In this document: positions 16,284 to 24,847 of the stretch, piece by piece
Numbering within the stretch: position 1 is the first letter of the stretch
Layout of the letters: every line of letters starts with the position of its first letter
Notes under the pieces: model-generated
Seen by the model: only the letters and a program-made list of their open reading frames with translations
What the model was told of the DNA's origin: nothing
Database searches by the model: none
Program-made: the position numbers and the translations under genes
Assembly: GCA_007695355.1 (NCBI GenBank)
Contig: REDX01000153.1
Span: 1 to 47,800, forward strand
Length of the DNA: 47,800 nucleotides
Source of the DNA: Planctomycetota bacterium
GTDB taxonomy: Bacteria; Planctomycetota; UBA11346
Direction of reading: 5' to 3'

Positions 16284-17207
16284 ATGGGCGATTATACCTG
16301 GGGCGAATTACAGTCGATCCTGATTATGCAGGGATTTGCTGGGTTTAGTCTTTTTGCCGTGTTCCTGCTGATGGCGCTTGGCCTCTCGATTATTTTTGGC
16401 CAGATGAAAGTCATCAATATGGCGCACGGCGAATTCCTTACCGCCGGGGCCTATACCACCGTATTTTTATCGACGATCGTGTCGAATCATGCGCCTGGGT
16501 TTATGCCTTATTATTTTCTTTTCGCCATTGTTGCCGCATTTATCGTTACGTTCATCCTTGGCTGGATCGTTGAATGGGGCTTGATTCGCTTCCTCTATAA
16601 TCGACCGTTAGATACCCTGCTTGCCACCTGGGGTCTATCGATGATTTTCCAGGAAATCTTCCGCCAAACCTTTGGCGCCCGTGAAGCTTCAGCACGCATG
16701 CCGGAATGGCTCCAAGGGGCCTGGATGCCAACTGATGACATCTTCATTCCCATCGCCGGACTATTTCTTCTCACTACTGCACTAGTCATGACGGGACTCG
16801 TCTATTTGATGATGTTCAAGAGTCGCTGGGGTCTGCGCGTGCGGGCAACGGTGCTCAATCGTGATATGGCCGGAGCTGTGGGCATCAACACCAAACGAAC
16901 AGACCGTATGACCTTTGCCATTGGCTGCGGTTTAGCTGGGGTTGCTGGAGCAGCATTCACCACCATAGGTTCGGTATCTCCTTCGGCTGGTCAGCTCTAC
17001 ATTGTCGACACTTTTATGGTGGTGGTCCTGGGTGGCGCAGGCTCCTTACTTGGCACCTTGGTTTCAGCCTTCGGCATCGCGCAAGCCCAGTCGATAATGG
17101 AATTCTTCTTGTCTGGCGTCTTCGCTAAGGTCTTGGTGCTACTGTTTGTGGTCATTGTCCTCATTATTAAACCATCGGGCCTGTTCGTCAGCAAGGTTCG
17201 CAAATGA
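16284..17207 (+). CDS. urtB: Urea ABC transporter, permease protein UrtB
   Basis: A 307-residue polytopic permease of the branched-chain amino acid/urea (LivH) family. Hallmarks are ALGLSIIFGQMKVINMAHGE near the N-terminus, the loop AGAVGINTKRTDRMTFAIG, and GGAGSLLGTLV near the C-terminus. I prefer the ATG at 16284 because GGAG ends 6 nt before it; an in-frame ATG at 16233 has no ribosome site, and one at 16278 abuts the GGAG. It forms the membrane channel with UrtC. The gene lies 240 bp after urtA, separated by hairpins. Confidence 0.94.
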   Translation: MGDYTWGELQSILIMQGFAGFSLFAVFLLMALGLSIIFGQMKVINMAHGEFLTAGAYTTVFLSTIVSNHAPGFMPYYFLFAIVAAFIVTFILGWIVEWGLIRFLYNRPLDTLLATWGLSMIFQEIFRQTFGAREASARMPEWLQGAWMPTDDIFIPIAGLFLLTTALVMTGLVYLMMFKSRWGLRVRATVLNRDMAGAVGINTKRTDRMTFAIGCGLAGVAGAAFTTIGSVSPSAGQLYIVDTFMVVVLGGAGSLLGTLVSAFGIAQAQSIMEFFLSGVFAKVLVLLFVVIVLIIKPSGLFVSKVRK

Positions 17208-17288
17208 GATATTTCACCGGGCCCCTTTCCCCCACACCTTCCATTACCGAACCTATCATTGTAACGGTTATGCTGCGAGGAGAAGCGC

Positions 17289-18491
17289 GTGAATAAGTAT
17301 GTGGAAATCTTTGGCGGTCGTGAATGGATCATATCATTCCTTATCCTGGCAGTGGTGCTATTGCTGGCCCTGCCAATATTCTTAGGGGAGTTTCACCTCA
17401 ATCTTGCAGGGCGCTTTTTGAGTTTCGCCTTTGTCGCCATCGGCCTAGTGCTTTGCTGGGGACACGGGGGCATTTTGAGCCTTGGCCAAGGTCTCTTCTG
17501 GGGCCTTGGTGGCTATTGCATGGCGGCCTTTTTAAAGCTTGAGGCGGCTGCCAATATTGCCAAGGAAGAGGGAAGCGATCAGGTGAGAGCCCTCACCACC
17601 GTTGGCATTCCAGATTTTATGGATTGGAATCAAATAACTTCCTTGCCGTGGTTTTGGTATCCATTTAAAAGTTTTCCGGTTACCGTATTGCTGATTTTCT
17701 TACTGCCCACGCTGCTGGCTTTCATTATTGGCTGGGTAATGTTCAAGCGACGGGTAGTGGGGGTGTACTTCGCGATTATTACTCAGGCTACCATTCTTTT
17801 TGTCACCAGCCAGGGTTACACCGGCGGAATTAATGGCATTACTGACCTGCGGACCCTCTTGGGTTGGGATATCCGAGATCCATCTGCCCAGAATATCATT
17901 TATTTTATGACCGCGGTCAGTGTTTTGGCCTGCGTTCTTGTTGGCCGGCTCATCACCGGCAGCAAGCTTGGCCGCCTACTGGTCGCGGTGCGAGACAGTG
18001 AAGACCGGGTTCGCTTTAGCGGGTACGATGTGGCCAATCTCAAAGCGTTTGTCTTTTGCGTGGCGGCTGCCATGTGTGGCTTAGGTGGTGCCTTGTTTGT
18101 AATGAATGTGGGCTTCATTTCGCCGACAACGATGGGCATTGAGCCATCGATTTTAATGGTGATCTACTGTGCGGTGGGTGGGCGGATGAGCCTCATCGGC
18201 GCTGTTTATGGCACCTTGCTGGTGCTATTTGGGCGCATGATTTTCGCCGAGCAATTCCCCACCATTTGGCTTTTCTTTATGGGGTCTCTCTTCATTCTCG
18301 TGACCTTGGTTTTCCCTGAAGGCCTTGCTGGGATCTGGCAGCGTCAAGTTAAACCAGTATTTGCCAAGTTAACGAGTCGACTCCGATCACCCCCGCCAGC
18401 GCCGCCGACTGGAGGCGCTGAGGTTGTTGTCGAAGCATCCAGTGCCGAACCTGTCACCGCGAACGATACCGCCAAGGAGGGCCAGCCATGA
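17289..18491 (+). CDS. urtC: Urea ABC transporter, permease protein UrtC
   Basis: A 400-residue LivM-type permease. Diagnostic stretches are GLVLCWGHGGILSLGQG near residue 55, KRRVVGVYFAIITQA in the middle and FSGYDVANLKAFVFCVAAA later. The start is GTG at 17289 with GAGGAG 7 nt upstream. The C-terminal 45 residues are Pro/Ala-rich and hydrophilic, an extension beyond the membrane domain. The stop overlaps the urtD start (ATGA), indicating translational coupling. Confidence 0.95.
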   Translation: MNKYVEIFGGREWIISFLILAVVLLLALPIFLGEFHLNLAGRFLSFAFVAIGLVLCWGHGGILSLGQGLFWGLGGYCMAAFLKLEAAANIAKEEGSDQVRALTTVGIPDFMDWNQITSLPWFWYPFKSFPVTVLLIFLLPTLLAFIIGWVMFKRRVVGVYFAIITQATILFVTSQGYTGGINGITDLRTLLGWDIRDPSAQNIIYFMTAVSVLACVLVGRLITGSKLGRLLVAVRDSEDRVRFSGYDVANLKAFVFCVAAAMCGLGGALFVMNVGFISPTTMGIEPSILMVIYCAVGGRMSLIGAVYGTLLVLFGRMIFAEQFPTIWLFFMGSLFILVTLVFPEGLAGIWQRQVKPVFAKLTSRLRSPPPAPPTGGAEVVVEASSAEPVTANDTAKEGQP

Positions 18492-19237
18492 GCCCAGTGT
18501 ATCCTCACTATGCCCTTGAGGTGGAGGACCTCACCGTGTCCTTTGATGGATTTAAGGCCGTCGACAACTTCACCATGTATGTGGAGAAGGATGAACTGCG
18601 GACCGTTATTGGCCCGAATGGGGCTGGGAAAACCACCTTATTGGACCTGATCTGCGGCCGCACCCGGCCAAGCGCTGGGAAAATTACCTTTATGGAACAC
18701 GATCTTACCTACATGGCCGAGCAGGCGCGGGTGGCGGTAGGTGTCGGGCGTAAATTCCAGACTCCGTCGGTGTATCCAAAGTTGACTGTCTTTGAAAATC
18801 TTGAGGTGTCATATCCTAGCGGGCGAGGTGTCTGGGGTGCCCTATTCTTTAAGCGTTCCTCGGAAGTGGTTGATCGTATTCACGAAGTGGCCAAGCGTAT
18901 TTTCCTAATTGATCAACTAAAAACGCCGGCGGACTTACTCAGTCACGGGCAAAAGCAGTGGCTAGAAATTGGTATGCTTTTGATTTCCGATCCAGCTCTG
19001 CTGCTTCTTGATGAGCCTGTGGCTGGAATGACGGTGCGAGAGCGCGAGCAAACCGCCGACTTACTCCGTGATATCTGCCATGGGCGCTCGACCATTATTA
19101 TTGAGCACGACATGAAATTCGTTCGCAAATTGGCCAGCAAGGTAACCGTTATGCACCAAGGTAAATTGCTGGCGGAAGGAAACATTGATGAAATTGAAGA
19201 AAACCCCAAGGTGATCGAGGTCTATCTCGGCCATTGA
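18488..19237 (+). CDS. urtD: Urea ABC transporter, ATP-binding protein UrtD
   Basis: A 249-residue ABC ATPase. Walker A is IGPNGAGKTT near residue 40, the signature is the UrtD-type LLSHGQKQWLEIGMLL, Walker B is LLLLDEPVAGM, and the switch histidine is in IIIEHDM. All key residues are intact. AAGGAGGG lies upstream of the ATG. It hydrolyses ATP with UrtE to drive urea import. Since its partner UrtE has a Walker A change, UrtD may carry the main catalytic site (inference). Confidence 0.95.
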   Translation: MSPVYPHYALEVEDLTVSFDGFKAVDNFTMYVEKDELRTVIGPNGAGKTTLLDLICGRTRPSAGKITFMEHDLTYMAEQARVAVGVGRKFQTPSVYPKLTVFENLEVSYPSGRGVWGALFFKRSSEVVDRIHEVAKRIFLIDQLKTPADLLSHGQKQWLEIGMLLISDPALLLLDEPVAGMTVREREQTADLLRDICHGRSTIIIEHDMKFVRKLASKVTVMHQGKLLAEGNIDEIEENPKVIEVYLGH

Positions 19238-19267
19238 TGCCCCTGCCATCCATGAGGAGTCCTGTTC

Positions 19268-19960
19268 ATGTTGGAAGTTAAGGATCTGCACGTTGCCTAT
19301 GGCAAAGTTAATGTCATCGAGGGGGTAAGCTTTACGGCGGAAAAGGGCCAGACGGTGGCAATTATGGGCCGCAATGGCATGGTAAAAACCACCTTGATGA
19401 AAAGCATGGTGGGGGTTATTCGATCCCGCCAGGGCACCATCAGTCTTGATGGCGTGGAATTCCAAAACTGGGATTCGTTTAAACGGGTGCGTGAAGGCAT
19501 GGCCTTTGTCCCCCAAGGTCGACAAATATTCCCTACCTTAACCGTTGAACAGAATATTCGTACTGGTTTAGAGGCCAATAAGACAACCAAAAAGATACCG
19601 GAATTTATTTACGAATTATTCCCCGTGTTGAAAGAAATGCGCAAACGAAAGGGCGGTAATCTCTCCGGTGGCCAGCAACAGCAGTTAGCTATTGCTCGGG
19701 CCCTGGCCTCTGACCCGAAGGTGCTTTTTCTTGATGAACCAACCGAAGGCATACAGCCATCGATTATTAAGGATCTGGCCCGTTCTATTAACACCATTAA
19801 GGAGCGTTTTGGACTCACGGTGGTCGTTTCAGAGCAGGTGTTGAGTTTCACCTTAGAAATCGCCGACCGGATTATTGTCATTGAGACCGGAGAATTCGTT
19901 CGCGACGAGGCTCGCGCCGACGTCGACGAAAAAACGGTCGCTAAGTACCTTTCGGTGTAA
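19268..19960 (+). CDS. urtE: Urea ABC transporter, ATP-binding protein UrtE (Walker A Gly to Val)
   Basis: A 230-residue ABC ATPase that clearly belongs to UrtE: LHVAYGKVNVIEGVSF at the start, signature LSGGQQQQLAIARALA, Walker B VLFLDEPTEGIQPSII. Walker A reads GRNGMVKTT: residue 39, normally the invariant second glycine of GxxGxGK[ST], is Val (GTA at 19382-19384, one base from GGA). The Lys40 and Thr41 that follow are kept. Either the site is weakened, with UrtD doing most hydrolysis, or this is a sequencing or assembly error. GAGGAG precedes the ATG. It is the last urt gene. Confidence 0.93.
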   Translation: MLEVKDLHVAYGKVNVIEGVSFTAEKGQTVAIMGRNGMVKTTLMKSMVGVIRSRQGTISLDGVEFQNWDSFKRVREGMAFVPQGRQIFPTLTVEQNIRTGLEANKTTKKIPEFIYELFPVLKEMRKRKGGNLSGGQQQQLAIARALASDPKVLFLDEPTEGIQPSIIKDLARSINTIKERFGLTVVVSEQVLSFTLEIADRIIVIETGEFVRDEARADVDEKTVAKYLSV

Positions 19961-19967
19961 TGCCCCG

Positions 19968-20360
19968 GTGCGACGCAGTCGATTTCATGCGGATTTGATT
20001 GCCGCGACTCTCAAGCGTATTGAATTGGGGGAGCGGGCAGAAGACCTGGCCGATGAATTAGGGGTGAGCGTTCGCACCATTTATCGCTGGCGCGAACGCG
20101 GCGCGCCCTTGGCGGCTCACTCAAGCGCTCGGGTAGCCGAGCTTGAGGGCGAAATTCTGCGATTGCAGAAGATCAATGCCCAGCAGGTCGAGGATATTGC
20201 TGCTCTCTCGGCAGCGCTTGTTGGGCGCTATGACTCAATCGCTGACCGTCGCCGCATTATCGAAGGCTTTATTCGGGAGCACCAGATGAGCGAGCGGCAC
20301 GCCTGCGATCTGGTTGATCTTTCCCGTAGCACCAAGCGCTATCGCTCTACTCAGCGCTAA
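19968..20360 (+). CDS. Small HTH/coiled-coil protein resembling IS3-type transposase DNA-binding modules
   Basis: About 130 residues from a GTG at 19968; the TTG at 19995 is also possible, and a longer open frame starting inside urtE is less likely. Residues ~14-45 form a helix-turn-helix (AEDLADELGVSVRTIYRWRE), ~50-85 a Leu/Ile heptad coiled coil (RVAELEGEILRLQKINAQQ), as in IS3-family OrfA. The C-terminal MSERHACDLVDLSRSTKRYR matches the start of IS3 OrfB, which normally precedes the integrase domain. No integrase residues follow; the gene ends there. It is either a decayed transposase or a domesticated DNA-binding protein. It starts 8 bp after the urtE stop, on the same strand, so it may be transcribed with the urea operon. 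Confidence 0.6.
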   Translation: MRRSRFHADLIAATLKRIELGERAEDLADELGVSVRTIYRWRERGAPLAAHSSARVAELEGEILRLQKINAQQVEDIAALSAALVGRYDSIADRRRIIEGFIREHQMSERHACDLVDLSRSTKRYRSTQR

Positions 20361-20397
20361 AATTCCGGCTGCTGCCTCGATTGCGCAATGGCTTTTA

Positions 20398-21243
20398 TTA
20401 GCGACTGCGCTCATCCCATAAGGCCGCTGACTCTTCGTCCCCCAGTCGGATGAAAAGGTCTGCAAGGGCACGGGCGGTACGCGGTGCTGGGCGCAATTCC
20501 CATGACCGTAAATAGCCCCGGCGGGCACTGGAAAATAATTCGCTGGCCTCATCGAGTTGTGCCAGGCGAAAGTGTACTCCGGGGTCGAGGGGGCGCAGGC
20601 TGCGGTAGCGATTGAGGAAATCTCGCTCCCGGCTTGGTTGATCGGATAAACGGGCGAGGACGGCTTGGCCATGGACGGCGGGCGCAAATGAGGGATCGCG
20701 GGTGAGGGCCTCGACAAAGGCTGGCCCGGCCTCGGCATGGCGCCCACGCATAAGGCTGATCATGCCGCGGCCATAGGGCCCGGCGGGATGATGAGGGAAT
20801 TGTTGTTCAAGCCCGGCATAGAGCCGTTGGGCGGCGGCAGGGCGATTGAGCTCAATGTAGATATCGGCTAAACGCAAGCGTGGCTCTGGCCAGCCTGGGG
20901 CTAATTGTATGGCTTCTTCAAGCCAGGGCGCGGCGGCTTGGAAGTTGCCCCGCTGCTGTTCGATGTGTGCCCGCATATAGGCGGCCCGGGGATGGCGCAG
21001 GCCTTCGGCCATGGCCTGGTCAAGGGCGCTGGCAGCATCATCGAAGAGCCCATCGGCAAGTAGGGCCTCGATGCGATCCATACTGCGCGCCTGGGTTAAA
21101 CTGCGTTTATCGACACTGCTCTCGCCGGCAACGCGATAAAGGGGGTTTACCAGGGGCGGGGCATGATCCCGCGTACAGCCTGCTAGCAACAGGCTGCAAC
21201 CGATGGCCAACAACCAAGGCAAAGGGGGGGCAATGTGGACCAT
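20398..21243 (-). CDS. TPR-repeat lipoprotein
   Basis: A 281-residue protein with a lipoprotein signal peptide: hydrophobic stretch then LLLAGC, with the lipidated Cys23. The mature part is made of tetratricopeptide-like helical pairs (for example GNFQAAAPWLEEAIQLAPGW, and RPAAAQRLYAGLEQQFP, and the 'AGPAFVEALTRDPSFAPA' unit), about six in all. TPRs mediate protein-protein contacts, so a scaffold in envelope assembly is plausible, but partners are unknown. It lies 17 bp downstream of the UDP-glucose dehydrogenase gene on the same strand, so the two probably share a transcript, which hints at a surface polysaccharide role (inference). Confidence 0.75.
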   Translation of the reverse strand: MVHIAPPLPWLLAIGCSLLLAGCTRDHAPPLVNPLYRVAGESSVDKRSLTQARSMDRIEALLADGLFDDAASALDQAMAEGLRHPRAAYMRAHIEQQRGNFQAAAPWLEEAIQLAPGWPEPRLRLADIYIELNRPAAAQRLYAGLEQQFPHHPAGPYGRGMISLMRGRHAEAGPAFVEALTRDPSFAPAVHGQAVLARLSDQPSRERDFLNRYRSLRPLDPGVHFRLAQLDEASELFSSARRGYLRSWELRPAPRTARALADLFIRLGDEESAALWDERSR

Positions 21244-21260
21244 GCGGGCTGTGTCTAGCC

Positions 21261-22637
21261 CTAGGCGCCGACCTCGGTGGTCGGGGCCGTGGGGGCGGTG
21301 GGGCTGCGGCTGACGCCGATGGGGAAGACTTGCAGGCCGTATTCGGCGGCGCGCTGGTCGTCGTATTGATTGCGCCCATCGAAAATGCAGCGATGGCGCA
21401 GATTTTCGGCGAGGCGCTTAAAGTCGGGACGGCGGAAGGGGCGCCATTCGGTGACGAGGAAGAGGATATCGGCGCCAGCGCAAGCATCGTACTGGTCTTC
21501 ATGCCAGCTGACTCCGGCGGGATCATTGAGGGCTTGGCGTCCGGCCACCATCGCCTTGGGATCGTGGGCCTGGACGCGGGCGCCCGCCGCCAGCAAAGCC
21601 TGGATGAGTTCCAGACTGGGGGCTTCGCGTACGTCATCGGTATTGGGTTTAAAGGCGATGCCCCACATCGCCACGATAAGGCCGGCGAGGGGCAGTTCTT
21701 TGAGCTCGCACCACTGCTGCAGCTTGCGCATCAAAAGCGTTTTCTGTACCCGATTCACTTTATCGACGGCCTTGAGAATAGCCGGATTACAGCCATGGGC
21801 CTCGGCGACATGGATGAGGGCGCGCACGTCCTTGGGAAAGCAGGAGCCGCCATAGCCCAGGCCGGGATGTAGAAACTGCAATCCAATGCGTGAATCCGCA
21901 CCCACCCCCTGGCGGACTTGGCGCACATCCGCGCCCACTTCTTCGCAAATGCTGGCGATCTCATTGATGAAGCTGATTTTGGTGGCGAGCATACAGTTGG
22001 CAGCGTATTTGGTCATTTCCGCCGAGCGAATGTCCATGCTATAAAAGCGCAGGCCATTGCGGATAAAGGGGCTGTAGATATCGCGCAGAATGCCCTCTGC
22101 ACGGGGATCATCGGTTCCGATGACTACCCGGTCCGGCTTCATAAAGTCTTCGAGCGCCGATCCTTCTTTGAGGAATTCAGGGTTGCTGCCAACGGCGAAG
22201 GGAATGTCGAGGCCGCGTTGATCTAGGCTTTCTTGAATCCAGCCACGCACCTTTTCAGCGGTGCCCACGGGAACCGTGCTCTTGGTTACCACCACCGTGT
22301 AAGCGCGCAGGTGTTGACCGATGGCGCGGGCCACCGCTTCGACATAGCGCAGGTCGGCTTCGCCGTTCTCCGCCATCGGGGTGCCAACGCAAATAAAGCA
22401 GGCGCAGGCAGTTTGTACGGCGGCGGCGGCATCGGTGGTAAAGGTGAGGCGGCCAGCGTGCACATTCTCTTCCACCAATTCCTGCAATCCCACCTCGTAA
22501 ATAGGGATCTCTCCAGCCTGCAGCATGCGCACTTTGGCGGCGTCGACATCGACGCAGGTGACGTGGTTGCCCATTTCGGCAAAGCCGGTTCCGGTGACTA
22601 AGCCGACATAGCCGGTGCCAAAGATGGTAATGTCCAT
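21261..22637 (-). CDS. ugd: UDP-glucose 6-dehydrogenase
   Basis: A 458-residue cytoplasmic enzyme that oxidises UDP-glucose to UDP-glucuronate with two NAD+. The N-terminal NAD site is IFGTGYVGLVTGTGFAEMG; the catalytic Cys is in GLGYGGSCFPKDVRAL; the C-terminal UDP-binding region starts at WGIAFKPNTDDVREAPS. The ATG at 22637 is chosen because the NAD-binding fold begins immediately; upstream in-frame sequence has no homology-like content. The C-terminal tail is Pro/Thr-rich. UDP-glucuronate feeds exopolysaccharide or lipopolysaccharide sugars. It is divergent from dapD. Confidence 0.95.
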   Translation of the reverse strand: MDITIFGTGYVGLVTGTGFAEMGNHVTCVDVDAAKVRMLQAGEIPIYEVGLQELVEENVHAGRLTFTTDAAAAVQTACACFICVGTPMAENGEADLRYVEAVARAIGQHLRAYTVVVTKSTVPVGTAEKVRGWIQESLDQRGLDIPFAVGSNPEFLKEGSALEDFMKPDRVVIGTDDPRAEGILRDIYSPFIRNGLRFYSMDIRSAEMTKYAANCMLATKISFINEIASICEEVGADVRQVRQGVGADSRIGLQFLHPGLGYGGSCFPKDVRALIHVAEAHGCNPAILKAVDKVNRVQKTLLMRKLQQWCELKELPLAGLIVAMWGIAFKPNTDDVREAPSLELIQALLAAGARVQAHDPKAMVAGRQALNDPAGVSWHEDQYDACAGADILFLVTEWRPFRRPDFKRLAENLRHRCIFDGRNQYDDQRAAEYGLQVFPIGVSRSPTAPTAPTTEVGA

Positions 22638-22821
22638 AGGGATACTCTGCCTGTGTGTATGGTTACTGGGCGAAAGCCTGCGTGGCCTCTTGCCGGTGCA
22701 ACCGGGGAGTGGGAATGCGGACGCCAAATCTGCCCCTCCCTTAAAACCGCCACCGGGTTGACCCGCTGGCCAGCCAGCCATGGTTGAGACGCTTTTCGTA
22801 TTCCCTTTCCCGGAGTTCTCC

Positions 22822-23904
22822 ATGCCCGCAGCATTTGCCTTTGGTCTCGCCAGCGTTGGCCTTGACCTCTCCCAGCCAGACCGCATCAATCCCGAGGCCC
22901 CGGTGCTCGACACCTACTATCCGGTGCCGCGCTTGGGCAAGGTGGATGCGGTGCTTGAACGCCTCTGCCAGGTCTTGGGCAGCAGCGTGCGCAGTGCCAC
23001 CTGGCGCTTGGATCAGGAGCAATTGCAGGCCTTGCAAGATGCGATTGATGGCCTGGATCCAGAGGCCACCCACGGTCGCGCCCTGCGCACCGGCTTGCGC
23101 GCCATCGCTGCCGGGGCTAGCCAGCACCGCTTACGCTCGCCCCAACTGCCGGTATTGACGGTGATTTCCGATATCGCGCAGCCTGCCCAGGACGCCCACG
23201 ATGCCTATCTTCGCTTGCATCTCCTATCCCATCGCCTGCTACCGCCCCATGGCTGTAATCTCGGCGGCATCTTTGGCCTTTTAAACAATGTTGCGTGGAC
23301 CAACCAGGGTCCGTATTTGGCCAGCGAGGTCGACTGTCTGCGCGGCCAATGGCGGCGCGAGGGCATTTTGCTAGAGGTGCGTAGCGTCGATAAATTCCCC
23401 CGGATGACGGACTATGTGGTACCGAGCGGGGTGCGCATAGCCGATGCCGATCGGGTGCGTTTGGGCGCTCATCTCGCTGCCGGCACTACGGTGATGCACG
23501 AGGGATTTGTCAATTTCAATGCTGGCACCCTCGGCGCCAGCATGGTAGAGGGCCGGATTAGCGCCGGGGTAGTGGTGGATGATGGCTCTGATATTGGCGG
23601 CGGCGCCTCGATTATGGGCACCCTATCTGGTGGTGGCCAGGAGGTCATCCGGGTTGGCAAGGGCTGTCTCATTGGCGCTAATGCCGGCATTGGCATTAGC
23701 CTAGGGGATCGTTGTACGGTCGAAGCGGGCACCTATATCACCGCCGGCGCCAAGCTACGCCTGCCCGATGGCGGGGTGGTCAAGGCGCAAGAGCTTTCCG
23801 GGCGCGATGACTGTCTCTATCGCCGTCATAGCGTGGATGGCTGTTTAGAGGTGGTGTTTAAGGCCAATGCGGTTGCCTTAAATGAGTCCCTGCATAAAAA
23901 TTAA
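22822..23904 (+). CDS. dapD: 2,3,4,5-tetrahydropyridine-2,6-dicarboxylate N-succinyltransferase (long type)
   Basis: A 360-residue acyltransferase of the long DapD type known from Pseudomonas and Actinobacteria. The C-terminal left-handed beta-helix shows the family blocks VMHEGFVNFNAGTLG, SMVEGRISAGVVVDDGSD and IGGGASIMGTLSGGG. It succinylates tetrahydrodipicolinate in the diaminopimelate/lysine pathway. The ATG at 22822 is preferred since GGAG lies 8 nt upstream; an in-frame ATG at 22780 lacks this. If the organism belongs to the PVC group this is notable, as many of those use the DapL route instead. It probably leads a short operon with the next two genes. Confidence 0.9.
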   Translation: MPAAFAFGLASVGLDLSQPDRINPEAPVLDTYYPVPRLGKVDAVLERLCQVLGSSVRSATWRLDQEQLQALQDAIDGLDPEATHGRALRTGLRAIAAGASQHRLRSPQLPVLTVISDIAQPAQDAHDAYLRLHLLSHRLLPPHGCNLGGIFGLLNNVAWTNQGPYLASEVDCLRGQWRREGILLEVRSVDKFPRMTDYVVPSGVRIADADRVRLGAHLAAGTTVMHEGFVNFNAGTLGASMVEGRISAGVVVDDGSDIGGGASIMGTLSGGGQEVIRVGKGCLIGANAGIGISLGDRCTVEAGTYITAGAKLRLPDGGVVKAQELSGRDDCLYRRHSVDGCLEVVFKANAVALNESLHKN

Positions 23905-23916
23905 AAACGAAGGTGA

Positions 23917-24273
23917 ATGAAGATGAAACTCTACGGATATGGCCAGTGTGGAACCTGTCGTAAGGCCCTCAAATGGCTTGCCGAGCAGGGCTTAGAGGTG
24001 GAGATGCTGCCAATTCGCGAGACTCCCCCCAGTGCTATTGAGCTGCGGCAGGTGCTGAAGGCCATGGGAGGGCAGCGCAAGCGCCTGCTCAATACCTCCT
24101 CCGCCGATTACCGCAGTTGGCCCCACAAGGGCAGAGTTGAGGACATGGACGAGGCGGCCTTCATTGCTGCCCTGCAGGCCCAGGGAAATTTGATTAAGCG
24201 GCCCTTTCTGATTGTCGGCAACGGTGGCACCACCGGCTTTAAAGAGGCTGAGTGGGAACAATTGCTGCCTTAA
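23917..24273 (+). CDS. ArsC/Spx-family protein (YffB-like thioredoxin fold)
   Basis: A 118-residue thioredoxin-fold protein with the redox motif CGTC near residue 11, followed by ALKWLAEQG and, late, the RPFLIV strand typical of the ArsC/Spx/YffB family. It may reduce a disulfide or arsenate, or be a YffB-like protein of unknown role; the arsenate catalytic arginine pattern is not clear enough to decide. Two ATGs (23917 and 23923) share the AAGGTGA ribosome site; 23923 has the better spacing. It starts 12 bp after dapD on the same strand. YffB-like genes often neighbour dap genes in proteobacteria, which fits this context. Confidence 0.8.
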   Translation: MKMKLYGYGQCGTCRKALKWLAEQGLEVEMLPIRETPPSAIELRQVLKAMGGQRKRLLNTSSADYRSWPHKGRVEDMDEAAFIAALQAQGNLIKRPFLIVGNGGTTGFKEAEWEQLLP

Positions 24274-24324
24274 GGGTTACAACAAGAGCTGGGGAATCTC
24301 GTAGGGTGAATTGGAGGAATCTCT

Positions 24325-24765
24325 ATGCGTCAACTTTTCGCCGTTTGGGATTGGTGCTTTGACGAGCGCCGCGAGCAGCTGTACCGCGACTGCTCGACCT
24401 TTCTCCTGCGCCTATGGTTTGGTGGCGCCATGCTGGTCAGCCATGGCTGGGGTAAAATCGCTCGCTTCCAAGAGGATCCCAGCGCCTTCCGCGATCCGAT
24501 TGGACTTGGGTCAGAGCTGAGCCTGCTGCTAGTAATTTTCGCCGAGGTCATCTGCGCTGCCTTGGTGGTGCTTGGCCTTGCCACCCGCCTGGCCCTGCTG
24601 CCCTTGATTTTCACCATGATTATTGCCGGTTTTGTCGTCAACTGGTTTCACCTGAGTGCCACCAGTTACCTCGTCGCTTACCTAGTTCTGCTGATGCTTG
24701 GCCCCGGACGCTGGTCGCTGGACTTCTTTATTGCCCGCAAGCGCGGCTCGCTGCCTTTCGACTAA
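24325..24765 (+). CDS. DoxX-family membrane protein
   Basis: A 146-residue protein with four hydrophobic helices. The DoxX pattern is visible: LLRLWFGGAMLVSHGWGKI near residues 27-45 and FAEVICAALVVLGLATRLA further on. DoxX proteins are small inner-membrane proteins linked to redox or sulfur metabolism in a few organisms; the function of most is unknown. GGAGGA precedes the ATG at a proper distance. It lies between the ArsC/YffB-like gene and lysS, all on the plus strand. Confidence 0.85.
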   Translation: MRQLFAVWDWCFDERREQLYRDCSTFLLRLWFGGAMLVSHGWGKIARFQEDPSAFRDPIGLGSELSLLLVIFAEVICAALVVLGLATRLALLPLIFTMIIAGFVVNWFHLSATSYLVAYLVLLMLGPGRWSLDFFIARKRGSLPFD

Positions 24766-24847
24766 AGCCATCTGCATCAATGGCCGGTTGTGGACAGGCC
24801 GGGGGCGGGGATAGGCTGCCGCCCTTCGCGATACAGGAGGTGCGGTG

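Noticed and set aside
19968-20360. Complete IS3-family insertion sequence
   Set aside because: No integrase domain, no terminal inverted repeats and no target duplication were seen.
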